A stretch of DNA of 64,000 bases from Hedera helix. Its lineage: Eukaryota; Streptophyta; Magnoliopsida; Apiales; Araliaceae. The position numbers and the translations under genes were made by a program. Below the pieces are notes generated by a model. The model was not told the origin of the DNA. It saw only the letters and a list, made by a program, of their open reading frames with translations, and searched no databases. Shown piece by piece: positions 51,354-63,033 of the stretch (its first letter is position 1; every line of letters starts with the position of its first letter). The stretch is taken from positions 24,414,744-24,478,743 of the forward strand of contig OX359278.1 in the NCBI GenBank assembly GCA_947179155.2, written 5' to 3'.

Positions 51354-54300
51354 AATTTTGAGGAAATAACGAAACGAATAGCGAGTTTCCTCAAATGAAG
51401 ACTTGTGTGCGTTGTACGCATTGTTCTCGATGCGAGAGTGATAGGATTGGTTCTTTTGAGACTCACCGATGTATAACGAAGTAATATGACTCTTAATCAC
51501 CTATTTGTTTTCAAATTTGGAGGAAATAACGAAACGAATAGCGAGTTTCCTCAAATGAAGACTTGTGTGCGTTGTACGCATTGTTCTCGATGCGAGAGTG
51601 ATAGGATTGGTTCTTTTGAGACTAACCGATGTATAACGAAGTAATATGACTCTTAATCACCTATTTGTTTTCAAATTTCGAGGAAAGAACGAAACGAATA
51701 GCGAGTTTCCTCAAATGAAGACTTGTGTGCGTTGTACGCATTGTTCTCGATGCGAGAGTGATAGGATTGGTTCTTTTGAGACTAACCGATGTATAACGAA
51801 GTAATATGACTCTTAATCACCTATTTGTTTTCAAATTTCGAGGAAATAACGAAACGAATAGCGAGTTTCCTCAAATGAAGACTTGTGTGCGTTGTACGCA
51901 TTGGTTTCAATGAGAGAGTGATAGGATTGCTCCTTTTGAGGCTAACCGATGTATAACGAAGTAATATGACTCTTAATCACCTATTTGATAGCAAAATTTG
52001 AGGAAAGAACGAAACGAATAGCGAGTTTCCTCAAATGAAGACTTGTGTGCGTTGTACGCATTGTTCTCGATGCGAGAGTGATAGGATTGGTTCTTTTGAG
52101 ACTAACCGATGTATAACGAAGTAATATGACTCTTAATCACCTATTTGTTTTCAAATTTCGAGGAAAGAAAGAAACGAATAGCGACTTTCCTCAAATGAAG
52201 ACTTGTGTGCGTTGTACGCATTGTTCTCGATGCGAGAGTGATAGGATTGGTTCTTTTGAGACTAACCGATGTATAACGAAGTACTATGACTCTTAATCAC
52301 CTATTTGTTTTCAAATTTCGAGGAAAGAACGAACCGAATAGCGAGTTTCCTCAAATGAAGACTTGTGTGCGTTGTACGCATTGTTCTCGATGCGAGAGTG
52401 ATAGGATTGGTTCTTATGAGGCTAACCGATGTATACCGAAGTAATATGACTCTTAATCACCTATTTGTTTGTAAATTTTGAGAAAAGAACGAAACGAATA
52501 GCGAGTTTCCTCAAATGAAGACTTGTGTGCGTTGTACGCATTGTTCTCGATGCGAGAGTGATAGGATTGGTTCTTTTGAGACTCACCGATGTATAACGAA
52601 GTAATATGACTCTTAATCACCTATTTGTTTTCAAATTTAGAGGAAATAACGAAACGAATAGCGAGTTTCCTCAAATGAAGACTTGTGTGCGTTGTACGCA
52701 TTGTTCTCGATGCGAGAGTGATAGGATTGGTTCTTTTGAGACTAACCGATGTATAACGAAGTAATATGACTCTTAATCACCTATTTGTTTTCAAATTTCG
52801 AGGAAAGAACGAAACGAATAGCGACTTTCCTCAAATGAAGACTTGTGTGCGTTGTACGCATTGTTCTCGATGCGAGAGTGATATGATTGGTTCTTTTGAG
52901 ACTAACCGATGTATAACGAAGTAATATGACTCTTAATCACCTATTTGTTTTCAAATTTTGAGGAAATAACGAAACGAATAGCGACTTTCCTCAAATGAAG
53001 ACTTGTGCGCGTTGTACGCATTGTTCTCGATGCGAGAGTGATAGGATTGGTTCTTTTGAGACTAACCGATGTATAACGAAGTAATATGACTCTTAATCAC
53101 CTATTTGTTTTCAAATTTCGAGGAAAGAACGAAACGAATAGCGAGTTTCCTCAAAGGAAGACTTGTGTGCGTTGTACGCATTGTTCTCGATGCGAGAGTT
53201 ATAGGATTGGTCCTTTTGAGGCTAACCGATGTATACCGAAGTAATATGACTCTTAATCGCCTATTTGTTTGCAAATTTTGAGAAAAGAACGAAACGAATA
53301 GCGAGTTTCCTCAAATGAAGACTTGTGTGCGTTGTACGCATTGTTCTCGATGCGAGAGTGATAGGATTGGTTCTTTTGAGACTAACCGCTGTATAACGAA
53401 GTAATATGACTCTTAATCACCTATTTGTTTTCAAATTTCGAGGAAAGAACGAAACGAATAGCGACTTTCCTCAAATGAAGACTTGTGTGCGTTGTACGCA
53501 TTGTTCTCGATGCGAGAGTGATATGATTGGTTCTTTTGAGACTAACCGATGTATAACGAAGTAATATGACTCTTAATCACCTATTTGTTTTCAAATTTCG
53601 AGGAAAGAACGAAACGAATAGCGAGTTTCCTCAAATGAAGACTTGTGTGCGTTGTACGCATTGTTCTCGATGCGAGAGTTATAGGATTGGTCCTTTTGAG
53701 GCTAACCGATGTATACCGAAGTAATATGACTCTTAATCACCTATTTGTTTGCAAATTTTGAGAAAAGAACGAAACCAATAGCGAGTTTCCTCAAATGAAG
53801 ACTTGTGTGCGTTGTACGCATTGTTCTCGATGCGAGAGTGATAGGATTGGTTCTTTTGAGACTAACCGATGTATAAAGAAGTAATATGACTCTTAATCAC
53901 CTATTTGTTTTCAAATTTCGAGGAAAGAACGAAACGAATAGCGAGTTTCCTCAAATGAAGACTTGTGTGCGTTGTACGCATTGTTCTCAATGCGAGAGTG
54001 AGAGGATTAGTTCTTTTGAGACTAACCGATGTATAATGAAGTAATATGACTCTTAATCACCTATTTGTTTTGAAATTTAGAGGAAATAACGAAACGAATA
54101 GCGAGTTTCCTCAAATGAAGACTTGTGTGCGTTGTACGCATTGGTTTCAATGAGAGAGTGATAGGATTGCTCCTTTTGAGGCTAACCGATGTATAACGAA
54201 GTAATATGACTCTTAATCACCTATTTGATAGCAAAATTTGAGGAAAGAACGAAACGAATAGCGAGTTTCCTCAAATGAAGACTTGTGTGCGTTGTACGCA

Positions 54301-56793
54301 TTGTTCTCGATGCGAGAGTGATAGGATTGGTTCTTTTGAGACTAACCGATGTATAACGAAGTAATATAACTCTTAATCACCTATTTGTTTGCAAATTTAG
54401 AGGAAATAACGAAACGAATAGCGAGTTTCCTCAAATAAAGACTTGTGTGCGTTGTACGCATTGTTCTTGATGCGAGAGTGATAGGATTGGTCCTTATGAG
54501 GCTAACCGATGTATACCGAAGTAATATGACTCTTAATCACCTATTTGTTTGTAAATTTTGAGAAAAGAACGAAACGAATAGCGAGTTTCCTCAAATGAAG
54601 ACTTGTGTGCGTTGTACGCATTGTTCTCGATGCGAGAGTGATAGGATTGGTTCTTTTGAGACTCACCGATGTGTAACGAAGTAATATGACTCTTAATCAC
54701 CTATTTGTTTTCAAATTTAGAGGAAATAACGAAACGAATAGCGAGTTTCCTCAAATGAAGACTTGTGTGCGTTGTACGCATTTTTCTCGATGCGAGAGTG
54801 ATAGGATTGGTTCTTTTGAGACTAACCGATGTATAACGAAGTAATATGACTCTTAATCACCTATTTGTTTTCAAATTTTGAGGAAAGAACGAAACGAATA
54901 GCGAGTTTCCTCAAATGAAGACTTGTGTGCGTTGTACGCATTGTTCTCGATGCGAGAGTGATAGGATTGGTTCTTTTGAGACTAACCGATGTATAACGAA
55001 GTAATATGACTCTTAATCACCTATTTGTTTTCAAATTTCGAGGAAAGAACGAAACGAATAGCGAGTTTCCTCAAATGAAGACTTGTGTGCGTTGTACGCA
55101 TTGTCCTCGATGCGAGAGTGATAGGATTGATTCTTTTGAAACTAACCGATGTATAACGAAGTAATATGACTTTTAATCACCTATTTGTTCGCAAATTTAG
55201 AGGAAATAACGAAACGAATAGCGAGTTTCCTCAAATGAAGACTTGTGTGCGTTGTACGCATTGTTCTCGATGCGAGAGTTATAGGATTGGTCCTTTTGCG
55301 GCTAACCGATGTATACCGAAGTAATATGACTCTTAATCACCTATTTGTTTGCAAATTTTGAGAAAAGAACGAAACCAATAGCGAGTTTCCTCAAATGAAG
55401 ACTTGTGTGCGTTGTACGCATTGTTCTCGATGCGAGAGTGATAGGATTGGTTCTTTTGAGACTGACCGATGTATAACGAAGTAATATGACTCTTAATCAC
55501 CTATTTGTTTTCAAATATAGAGGAAATAACGAAAGGAATAGCGACTTTCCTCAAATGAAGACTTGTGTGCGTTGTACGCATAGTTCTCGATACGAGAGTG
55601 ATAGGATTGGTTCTTTTGAGACTAACCGATGTATAACGAAGTAATATGACTCTTAATCACCTATTTGTTTTCAAATTTTGAGGAAATAACGAAACGAATA
55701 ACGACTTTCCTCAAATGAAGACTTGTGCGCGTTGTACGCATTGTTCTCGATGCGAGAGTGATAGGATTGGTTCTTTTGAGACTTACCGATGTATAACGAA
55801 GTAATATGACTCTGAATCACCTATTTGTTTTCAAATTTCGAGGAAAGAACGAAACGAATAGTGAGTTTCCTCAAATGAAGACTTGTGTGCGTTGTACGCA
55901 TTGTTCTCGATGCGAGAGTTATAGGATTGGTCCTTTTGAGGCTAACCGATGTATACCGAAGTAATATGACTCTTAATCGCCTATTTGTTTGCAAATTTTG
56001 AGAAAAGAACGAAACGAATAGCGAGTTTCCTCAAATGAAGACTTGTGTGCGTTGTACGCATTGTTCTCGATGCGAGAGTGATAGGATTGGTTCTTTTGAG
56101 ACTAACCGATGTATAACGAAGTAATATGACTCTGAATCACCTATTTGTTTTCAAATTTCGAGGAAAGAACGAAACGAATAGTGAGTTTCCTCAAAGGAAG
56201 ACTTGTGTGCGTTGTACGCATTGTTCTCGATGCGAGAGTTATAGGATTGGTCCTTTTGAGGCTAACCGATGTATACCGAAGTAATATGACTCTTAATCGC
56301 CTATTTGTTTGCAAATTTTGAGAAAAGAACGAAACGAATAGCGAGTTTCCTCAAATGAAGACTTGTGTTCGTTGTACGCATTGTTCTCGATGCGAGAGTG
56401 ATAGGATTGGTTCTTTTGAGACTAACCGATGTATAACGAAGTAATATGACTCTTAATCACCTATTTGTTTTCAAATTTCGAGGAAAGAACGAAACGAATA
56501 GCGACTTTCCTCAAATGAAGACTTGTGTGCGTTGTACGCATTGTTCTCGATGCGAGAGTGATATGATTGGTTCTTTTGAGACTAACCGATGTATAACGAA
56601 GTAATATGACTCTTAATCACCTATTTGTTTTCAAATTTCGAGGAAAGAACGAAACGAATAGCGAGTTTCCTCAAATGAAGACTTGTGTGCGTTGTACGCA
56701 TTGTTCTCGATGCGAGAGTTATAGGATTGGTCCTTTTGAGGCTAACCGATGTATACCGAAGTAATATGACTCTTAATCACCTATTTGTTTGCA
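51354..56793 (+). repeat. Zone IV satellite mosaic
   Basis: This is a mixture of modules found further left: gtttcaatga/gatagca/W-head at 51834 and 54074; gaaagaaa, tactatgac and gaaccgaata at 52154-52473 (as at 47514-47833, offset 4,640 bp); gagagttata/taccgaag at 53114, 53594, 55194, 55834, 56154 and 56634; aatatag with tagttctcga at 55514. The 53914 copy has ctcaatgc gagagtgaga ggattagttc, a zone I marker on a C-head. No gene or foreign sequence is seen. Confidence 0.85.
55834..56473 (+). repeat. 320-bp (2-monomer) tandem duplication
   Basis: 55834 and 56154 are both C-heads with gaatagtgag, gagagttata and taccgaag, each preceded by the rare tctgaatcac (55811 and 56131). The following G-head monomers (55994, 56314) also match. 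The first has aatgaag and the second aaggaag at position 43, and 56314 has tgtgttcgtt. Confidence 0.85.
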
Positions 56794-56819
56794 AATTTTG
56801 AGAAAAGAACGAAACCAAT

Positions 56820-59193
56820 AGCGAGTTTCCTCAAATGAAGACTTGTGTGCGTTGTACGCATTGTTCTCGATGCGAGAGTGATAGGATTGGTTCTTTTGAG
56901 ACTGACCGATGTATAACGAAGTAATATGACTCTTAATCACCTATTTGTTTTCAAATATAGAGGAAATAACGAAACGAATAGCGACTTTCCTCAAATGAAG
57001 ATTTGTGTGCGTTGTACGCATAGTTCTCGATGCGAGAGTGATAGGATTGGTTCTTTTGAGACTAACCGATGTATAACGAAGTAATATGACTCTTAATCAC
57101 CTATTTGTTTTCAAATTTTGAGGAAATAACGAAACGAATAGCGACTTTCCTCAAATGAAGACTTGTGCGCGTTGTACGCATTGTTCTCGATGCGAGAGTG
57201 ATAGGATTGGTTCTTTTGAGACTAACCGATGTATAACGAAGTAATATGACTCTTAATCACCTATTTGTTTTCAAATATAGAGGAAATAACGAAACGAATA
57301 GCGACTTTCCTCAAATGAAGATTTGTGTGCGTTGTACGCATAGTTCTCGATGCGAGAGTGATAGGATTGGTTCTTTTGAAACTAACCGATGTATAACGAA
57401 GTAATATGACTCTTAATCACCTATTTGTTTTCAAATTTCGAGGAAAGAACGAAACGAATAGCGAGTTTCCTCAAAGGAAGACTTGTGTGCGTTGTACGCA
57501 TTGTTCTCGATGCGAGAGTTATAGGATTGGTCCTTTTGAGGCTAACCGATGTATACCGAAGTAATATGACTCTTAATCGCCTATTTGTTTGCAAATTTTG
57601 AGAAAAGAACGAAACGAATAGCGAGTTTCCTCAAATGAAGACTTGTGTGCGTTGTACGCATTGTTCTCGATGCGAGAGTGATAGGATTGGTCCTTTTGAA
57701 ACTAACCGATGTATAACGAAGTAATATGACTCTTAATCACCTATTTGTTTGCAAATTTAGAGGAAATAACGAAACGAATAGCGAGTTTCCTCAAATGAAG
57801 ACTTGTGTGCGTTGTACGCATTGTTCTCGATGCGAGAGTGATAGGATTGGTCCTTTTGAGGCTAACCGATGTATAACGAAGTAATATGACTCTTAATCAC
57901 CTATTTGTTTGCAAATTTTGAGAAAAGAACGAAACGAATAGCGAGTTTCCTCAAATGAAGACTTGTGTGCGTTGTACGCATTGTTCTCGATGCGAGAGTG
58001 ATAGGATTGGTTCTTTTGAGACTAACCGATGTATAACGAAGTAATATGACTCTTAATCACCTATTTGTTTTCAAATTTTGAGGAAAGAACGAAACGAATA
58101 GCGAGTTTCCTCAAATGAAGACTTGTGTGCGTTGTACGCATTGTTCTCGATGCGAGAGTGATAGGATTGGTTCCTTTGAGACTAACCGATGTATAACGAA
58201 GTAATATGACTCTTAATCACCTATTTGTTTTCAAATTTCGAGGAAAGAACGAAACGAATAGCGAGTTTCCTCAAATGAAGACCTGTGTGCGTTGTACGCA
58301 TTGTTCTCCATGCGAGAGTGATAGGATTGGCTCTTTTGAAACTAACCGATGTATAACGAAGTAATATAACTCTTCATCACCTATTTGTTTTCAAATTTCG
58401 AGGAAAGAACGAAACGAATAGCGAGTTTCCTCAAAGGGAGACTTGTGTGCGTTGTACGCATTCTTCTCGATGCGAGAGTGATAGGATTGGTTCTTTTGAA
58501 ACTAACCGATGTATAACGAAGTAATATGACTCTTAATCACCTATTTGTTTGCAAATTTAGAGGAAATAACGAAACGAATAACGAGTTTCCTCAAATGAAG
58601 ACTTGTGTGCGTTGTACGCATTGTTCTCGATGCGAGAGTGATAGGATTGGTCCTTTTGAGGCTAACCGATGTATAACGAAGTAATATGACTCTTAATCAC
58701 CTATTTGTTTGCAAATTTTGAGAAAAGAACGAAACCAATAGCGAGTTTCCTCAAATGAAGACTTGTGTGCGTTGTACGCATTGTTCTCGATGCGAGAGTG
58801 ATAGGATTGGTTCTTTTGAGACTAACCGATGTATAACGAAGTAATATGACTCTTAATCACCTATTTGTTTGCAAATTTAGAGGAAATAACGAAACGAATA
58901 GCGACTTTCCTCAAATGAAGACTTGTGTGCGTTGTACGCATTGTTCTCGATGCGAGAGTGATAGGATTGGTTCTTTTGAGACTAACCGATGTATACCGAA
59001 GTAATATGACTCTTAATCACCTATTTGTTTTCAAATTTCGAGGAAAGAACGAAACGAATAGCGACTTTCCTCAAATGAAGACTTGTGTGCGTTGTACGCA
59101 TTGTTCTCAATGCAAGAGTGAGAGGATTGCTTCTTTTGAGACTAACCGATGTATAACGAAGTAATATGACTCTTAATCACCTATTTGTTTTCA
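56820..59193 (+). repeat. 18-monomer-spaced duplicate, copy 1
   Basis: About 2.37 kb matches 59700-62073 at a 2,880-bp offset. Shared rare variants are aatatag with tagttctcga twice (56954, 57274), gtgcgc between them, ttcctttgag (58074), acctgtgtgc with ctccatgc and aatataac (58234), aagggag with gcattc (58394), gaataacg (58554) and ctcaatgcaagagtgaga (59034). I see about four base differences. The left boundary lies inside monomer 56794, whose gaaccaata head is not shared. Confidence 0.9.
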
Positions 59194-59699
59194 AATTTTG
59201 AGGAAAGAACGAAACGAATAGCGAGTTTCCTCAAATGAAGACTTGTGTGCGTTGTGCGCATTGTTCTCGATGTGAGAGTGATAGGATTGGTTCTTTTGAG
59301 ACTAACCGATGTATAACGAAGTAATATGACTCTTAATCACCTATTTGTTTGCAAATTTAGAGGAAATAACGAAACGAATAGCGACTTTCCTCAAATGAAG
59401 ACTTGTGTGCGTTGTACGCATTGCTCTCGATGCGAGAGTGATAGGATTGGTTCTTTTGAGACTAACCGACGTATAACGAAGTAATATGACTCTTAATCAC
59501 CTATTTGTTTGCAAATTTAGAGGAAATAACGAAACGAATAGCGAGTTTCCTCAAATGAAGACTTGTGTGCGTTGTACGCATTGTTCTCGATGCGAGAGTG
59601 ATAGGATTGGTCCTTTTGAGGCTAACCGATGTATAACGAAGTAATATGACTCTTAATCACCTATTTGTTTGCAAATTTTGAGAAAAGAACGAAACGAAT
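59194..59699 (+). repeat. Spacer monomers between the 2,880-bp-offset copies
   Basis: 59194 is a T-head with gtgcgc and gatgt. 59354 carries ttgctctcga and the rare accgacgtata, which reappear in the right half of 62234. 59514 is an A-head with ggattggtcc and gaggct. Confidence 0.85.
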
Positions 59700-62073
59700 A
59701 GCGAGTTTCCTCAAATGAAGACTTGTGTGCGTTGTACGCATTGTTCTCGATGCGAGAGTGATAGGATTGGTTCTTTTGAGACTGACCGATGTATAACGAA
59801 GTAATATGACTCTTAATCACCTATTTGTTTTCAAATATAGAGGAAATAACGAAACGAATAGCGACTTTCCTCAAATGAAGATTTGTGTGCGTTGTACGCA
59901 TAGTTCTCGATGCGAGAGTGATAGGATTGGTTCTTTTGAGACTAACCGATGTATAACGAAGTAATATGACTCTTAATCACCTATTTGTTTTCAAATTTTG
60001 AGGAAATAACGAAACGAATAGCGACTTTCCTCAAATGAAGACTTGTGCGCGTTGTACGCATTGTTCTCGATGCGAGAGTGATAGGATTGGTTCTTTTGAG
60101 ACTAACCGATGTATAACGAAGTAATATGACTCTTAATCACCTATTTGTTTTCAAATATAGAGGAAATAACGAAACGAATAGCGACTTTCCTCAAATGAAG
60201 ATTTGTGTGCGTTGTACGCATAGTTCTCGATGCGAGAGTGATAGGATTGGTTCTTTTGAGACTAACCGATGTATAACGAAGTAATATGACTCTTAATCAC
60301 CTATTTGTTTTCAAATTTCGAGGAAAGAACGAAACGAATAGCGAGTTTCCTCAAAGGAAGACTTGTGTGCGTTGTACGCATTGTTCTCGATGCGAGAGTT
60401 ATAGGATTGGTCCTTTTGAGGCTAACCGATGTATACCGAAGTAATATGACTCTTAATCGCCTACTTGTTTGCAAATTTTGAGAAAAGAACGAAACGAATA
60501 GCGAGTTTCCTCAAATGAAGACTTGTGTGCGTTGTACGCATTGTTCTCGATGCGAGAGTGATAGGATTGGTCCTTTTGAAACTAACCGATGTATAACGAA
60601 GTAATATGACTCTTAATCACCTATTTGTTTGCAAATTTAGAGGAAATAACGAAACGAATAGCGAGTTTCCTCAAATGAAGACTTGTGTGCGTTGTACGCA
60701 TTGTTCTCGATGCGAGAGTGATAGGATTGGTCCTTTTGAGGCTAACCGATGTATAACGAAGTAATATGACTCTTAATCACCTATTTGTTTGCAAATTTTG
60801 AGAAAAGAACGAAACGAATAGCGAGTTTCCTCAAATGAAGACTTGTGTGCGTTGTACGCATTGTTCTCGATGCGAGAGTGATAGGATTGGTTCTTTTGAG
60901 ACTAACCGATGTATAACGAAGTAATATGACTCTTAATCACCTATTTGTTTTCAAATTTTGAGGAAAGAACGAAACGAATAGCGAGTTTCCTCAAATGAAG
61001 ACTTGTGTGCGTTGTACGCATTGTTCTCGATGCGAGAGTGATAGGATTGGTTCCTTTGAGACTAACCGATGTATAACGAAGTAATATGACTCTTAATCAC
61101 CTATTTGTTTTCAAATTTCGAGGAAAGAACGAAACGAATAGCGAGTTTCCTCAAATGAAGACCTGTGTGCGTTGTACGCATTGTTCTCCATGCGAGAGTG
61201 ATAGGATTGGCTCTTTTGAAACTAACCGATGTATAACGAAGTAATATAACTCTTAATCACCTATTTGTTTTCAAATTTCGAGGAAAGAACGAAACGAATA
61301 GCGAGTTTCCTCAAAGGGAGACTTGTGTGCGTTGTACGCATTCTTCTCGATGCGAGAGTGATAGGATTGGTTCTTTTGAAACTAACCGATGTATAACGAA
61401 GTAATATGACTCTTAATCACCTATTTGTTTGCAAATTTAGAGGAAATAACGAAACGAATAACGAGTTTCCTCAAATGAAGACTTGTGTGCGTTGTACGCA
61501 TTGTTCTCGATGCGAGAGTGATAGGATTGGTCCTTTTGAGGCTAACCGATGTATAACGAAGTAATATGACTCTTAATCACCTATTTGTTTGCAAATTTTG
61601 AGAAAAGAACGAAACCAATAGCGAGTTTCCTCAAATGAAGACTTGTGTGCGTTGTACGCATTGTTCTCGATGCGAGAGTGATAGGATTGGTTCTTTTGAG
61701 ACTAACCGATGTATAACGAAGTAATATGACTCTTAATCACCTATTTGTTTGCAAATTTAGAGGAAATAACGAAACGAATAGCGACTTTCCTCAAATGAAG
61801 ACTTGTGTGCGTTGTACGCATTGTTCTCGATGCGAGAGTGATAGGATTGGTTCTTTTGAGACTAACCGATGTATACCGAAGTAATATGACTCTTAATCAC
61901 TTATTTGTTTTCAAATTTCGAGGAAAGAACGAAACGAATAGCGACTTTCCTCAAATGAAGACTTGTGTGCGTTGTACGCATTGTTCTCAATGCAAGAGTG
62001 AGAGGATTGCTTCTTTTGAGACTAACCGATGTATAACGAAGTAATATGACTCTTAATCACCTATTTGTTTTCA
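59700..62073 (+). repeat. 18-monomer-spaced duplicate, copy 2
   Basis: Partner of 56820-59193. Visible differences are gagact for gaaact in the 60154 copy, ctacttg near 60462, tcttaatcac for tcttcatcac near 61251, and cttattt near 61900. The frames open at 58925-59164 and 61805-62044 are identical in translation because they lie at equivalent positions in the two copies. Confidence 0.9.
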
Positions 62074-62393
62074 AATTTAGAGGAAATAACGAAACGAATA
62101 GCGAGTTTCCTCAAATGAAGACTTGTGTGCGTTGTACGCATTGGTTTCAATGAGAGAGTGATAGGATTGGTCCTTTTGAGGCTAACCGATGTATAACGAA
62201 GTAATATGACTCTTAATCACCTATTTGATAGCAAAATTTGAGGAAAGAACGAAACGAATAGCGAGTTTCCTCAAATGAAGACTTGTGTGCGTTGTACGCA
62301 TTGCTCTCGATGCGAGAGTGATAGGATTGGTTCTTTTGAGACTAACCGACGTATAACGAAGTAATATGACTCTTAATCACCTATTTGTTTGCA
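62074..62393 (+). repeat. Hybrid gtttcaatga monomer and recombinant W-head monomer
   Basis: 62074 joins an A-head to gtttcaatga but has ggattggtcc rather than ggattgctcc. It ends in tttgatagca and is followed by a W-head as in zone III. The right half of that W-head copy (ttgctctcga, accgacgtata) equals the right half of 59354, 2,880 bp upstream. The W-head pair therefore looks like an insertion or conversion patch over the 2,880-bp duplication. Confidence 0.75.
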
Positions 62394-63033
62394 AATTTAG
62401 AGGAAATAACGAAACGAATAGCGAGTTTGCTCAAATGAAGACTTGTGTGCGTTGTACGCATTGTTTTCGATGCGAGAGTGATAGGATTGGTTCTTTTGAG
62501 ACTAACCGATGTATAACGAAGTAATATGACTCTTAATCACCTATTTGTTTTCAAATTTCGAGGAAAGAACGAAACGAATAGCGAGTTTGCTCAAATGAAG
62601 ACTTGTGTGCGTTGTACGCATTGTTCTTGATGCGAGAGTGATAGGATTGGTTCTTTTGAAACTAACCGATGTATAACGAAGTAATATGACTCTTAATCAC
62701 CTATTTGTTTTCAAATTTCGAGGAAAGAACGAAACGAATAGCGAGTTTGCTCAAATGAAGACTTGTGTGCATTGTACGCATTGTTCTCGATGCGAGAGTG
62801 ATAGGATTAGTTCTTTTGAAACTAACCGATGTATAACGAAGTAATATGACTCTTAATCACCTATTTGTTTTCAAATTTCGAGGAAAGAACGAAACGAATA
62901 GCGAGTTTGCTCAAATGAAGACTTGTGTGCGTTGTACGCATTGTTCTCGATGCGAGAGTGATAGGATTGGCTCTTTTGAAACTAACCGATGTATAACGAA
63001 GTAATATGACTCTTAATCACCTATTTGTTTTCA
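62394..63033 (+). repeat. Run of four monomers sharing agtttgctca
   Basis: Four consecutive copies (62394, 62554, 62714, 62874) have G at position 36; the last three also share a C-head and gaaact. Elsewhere this variant occurs singly (20801, 26081, 27201, 28161, 37281, 40001, 41281, 63834), mostly on A-heads. A short run suggests local monomer-by-monomer spread. Confidence 0.8.

Noticed and set aside
58925..59164. Open reading frames of 79 codons here and at 61805-62044
   Set aside because: They start at GTG and are identical because they sit at equivalent points of a recent 2,880-bp duplication. Cys-X2-Cys-like spacing in the translation comes from the repeated monomer and is not evidence of a zinc-binding protein.
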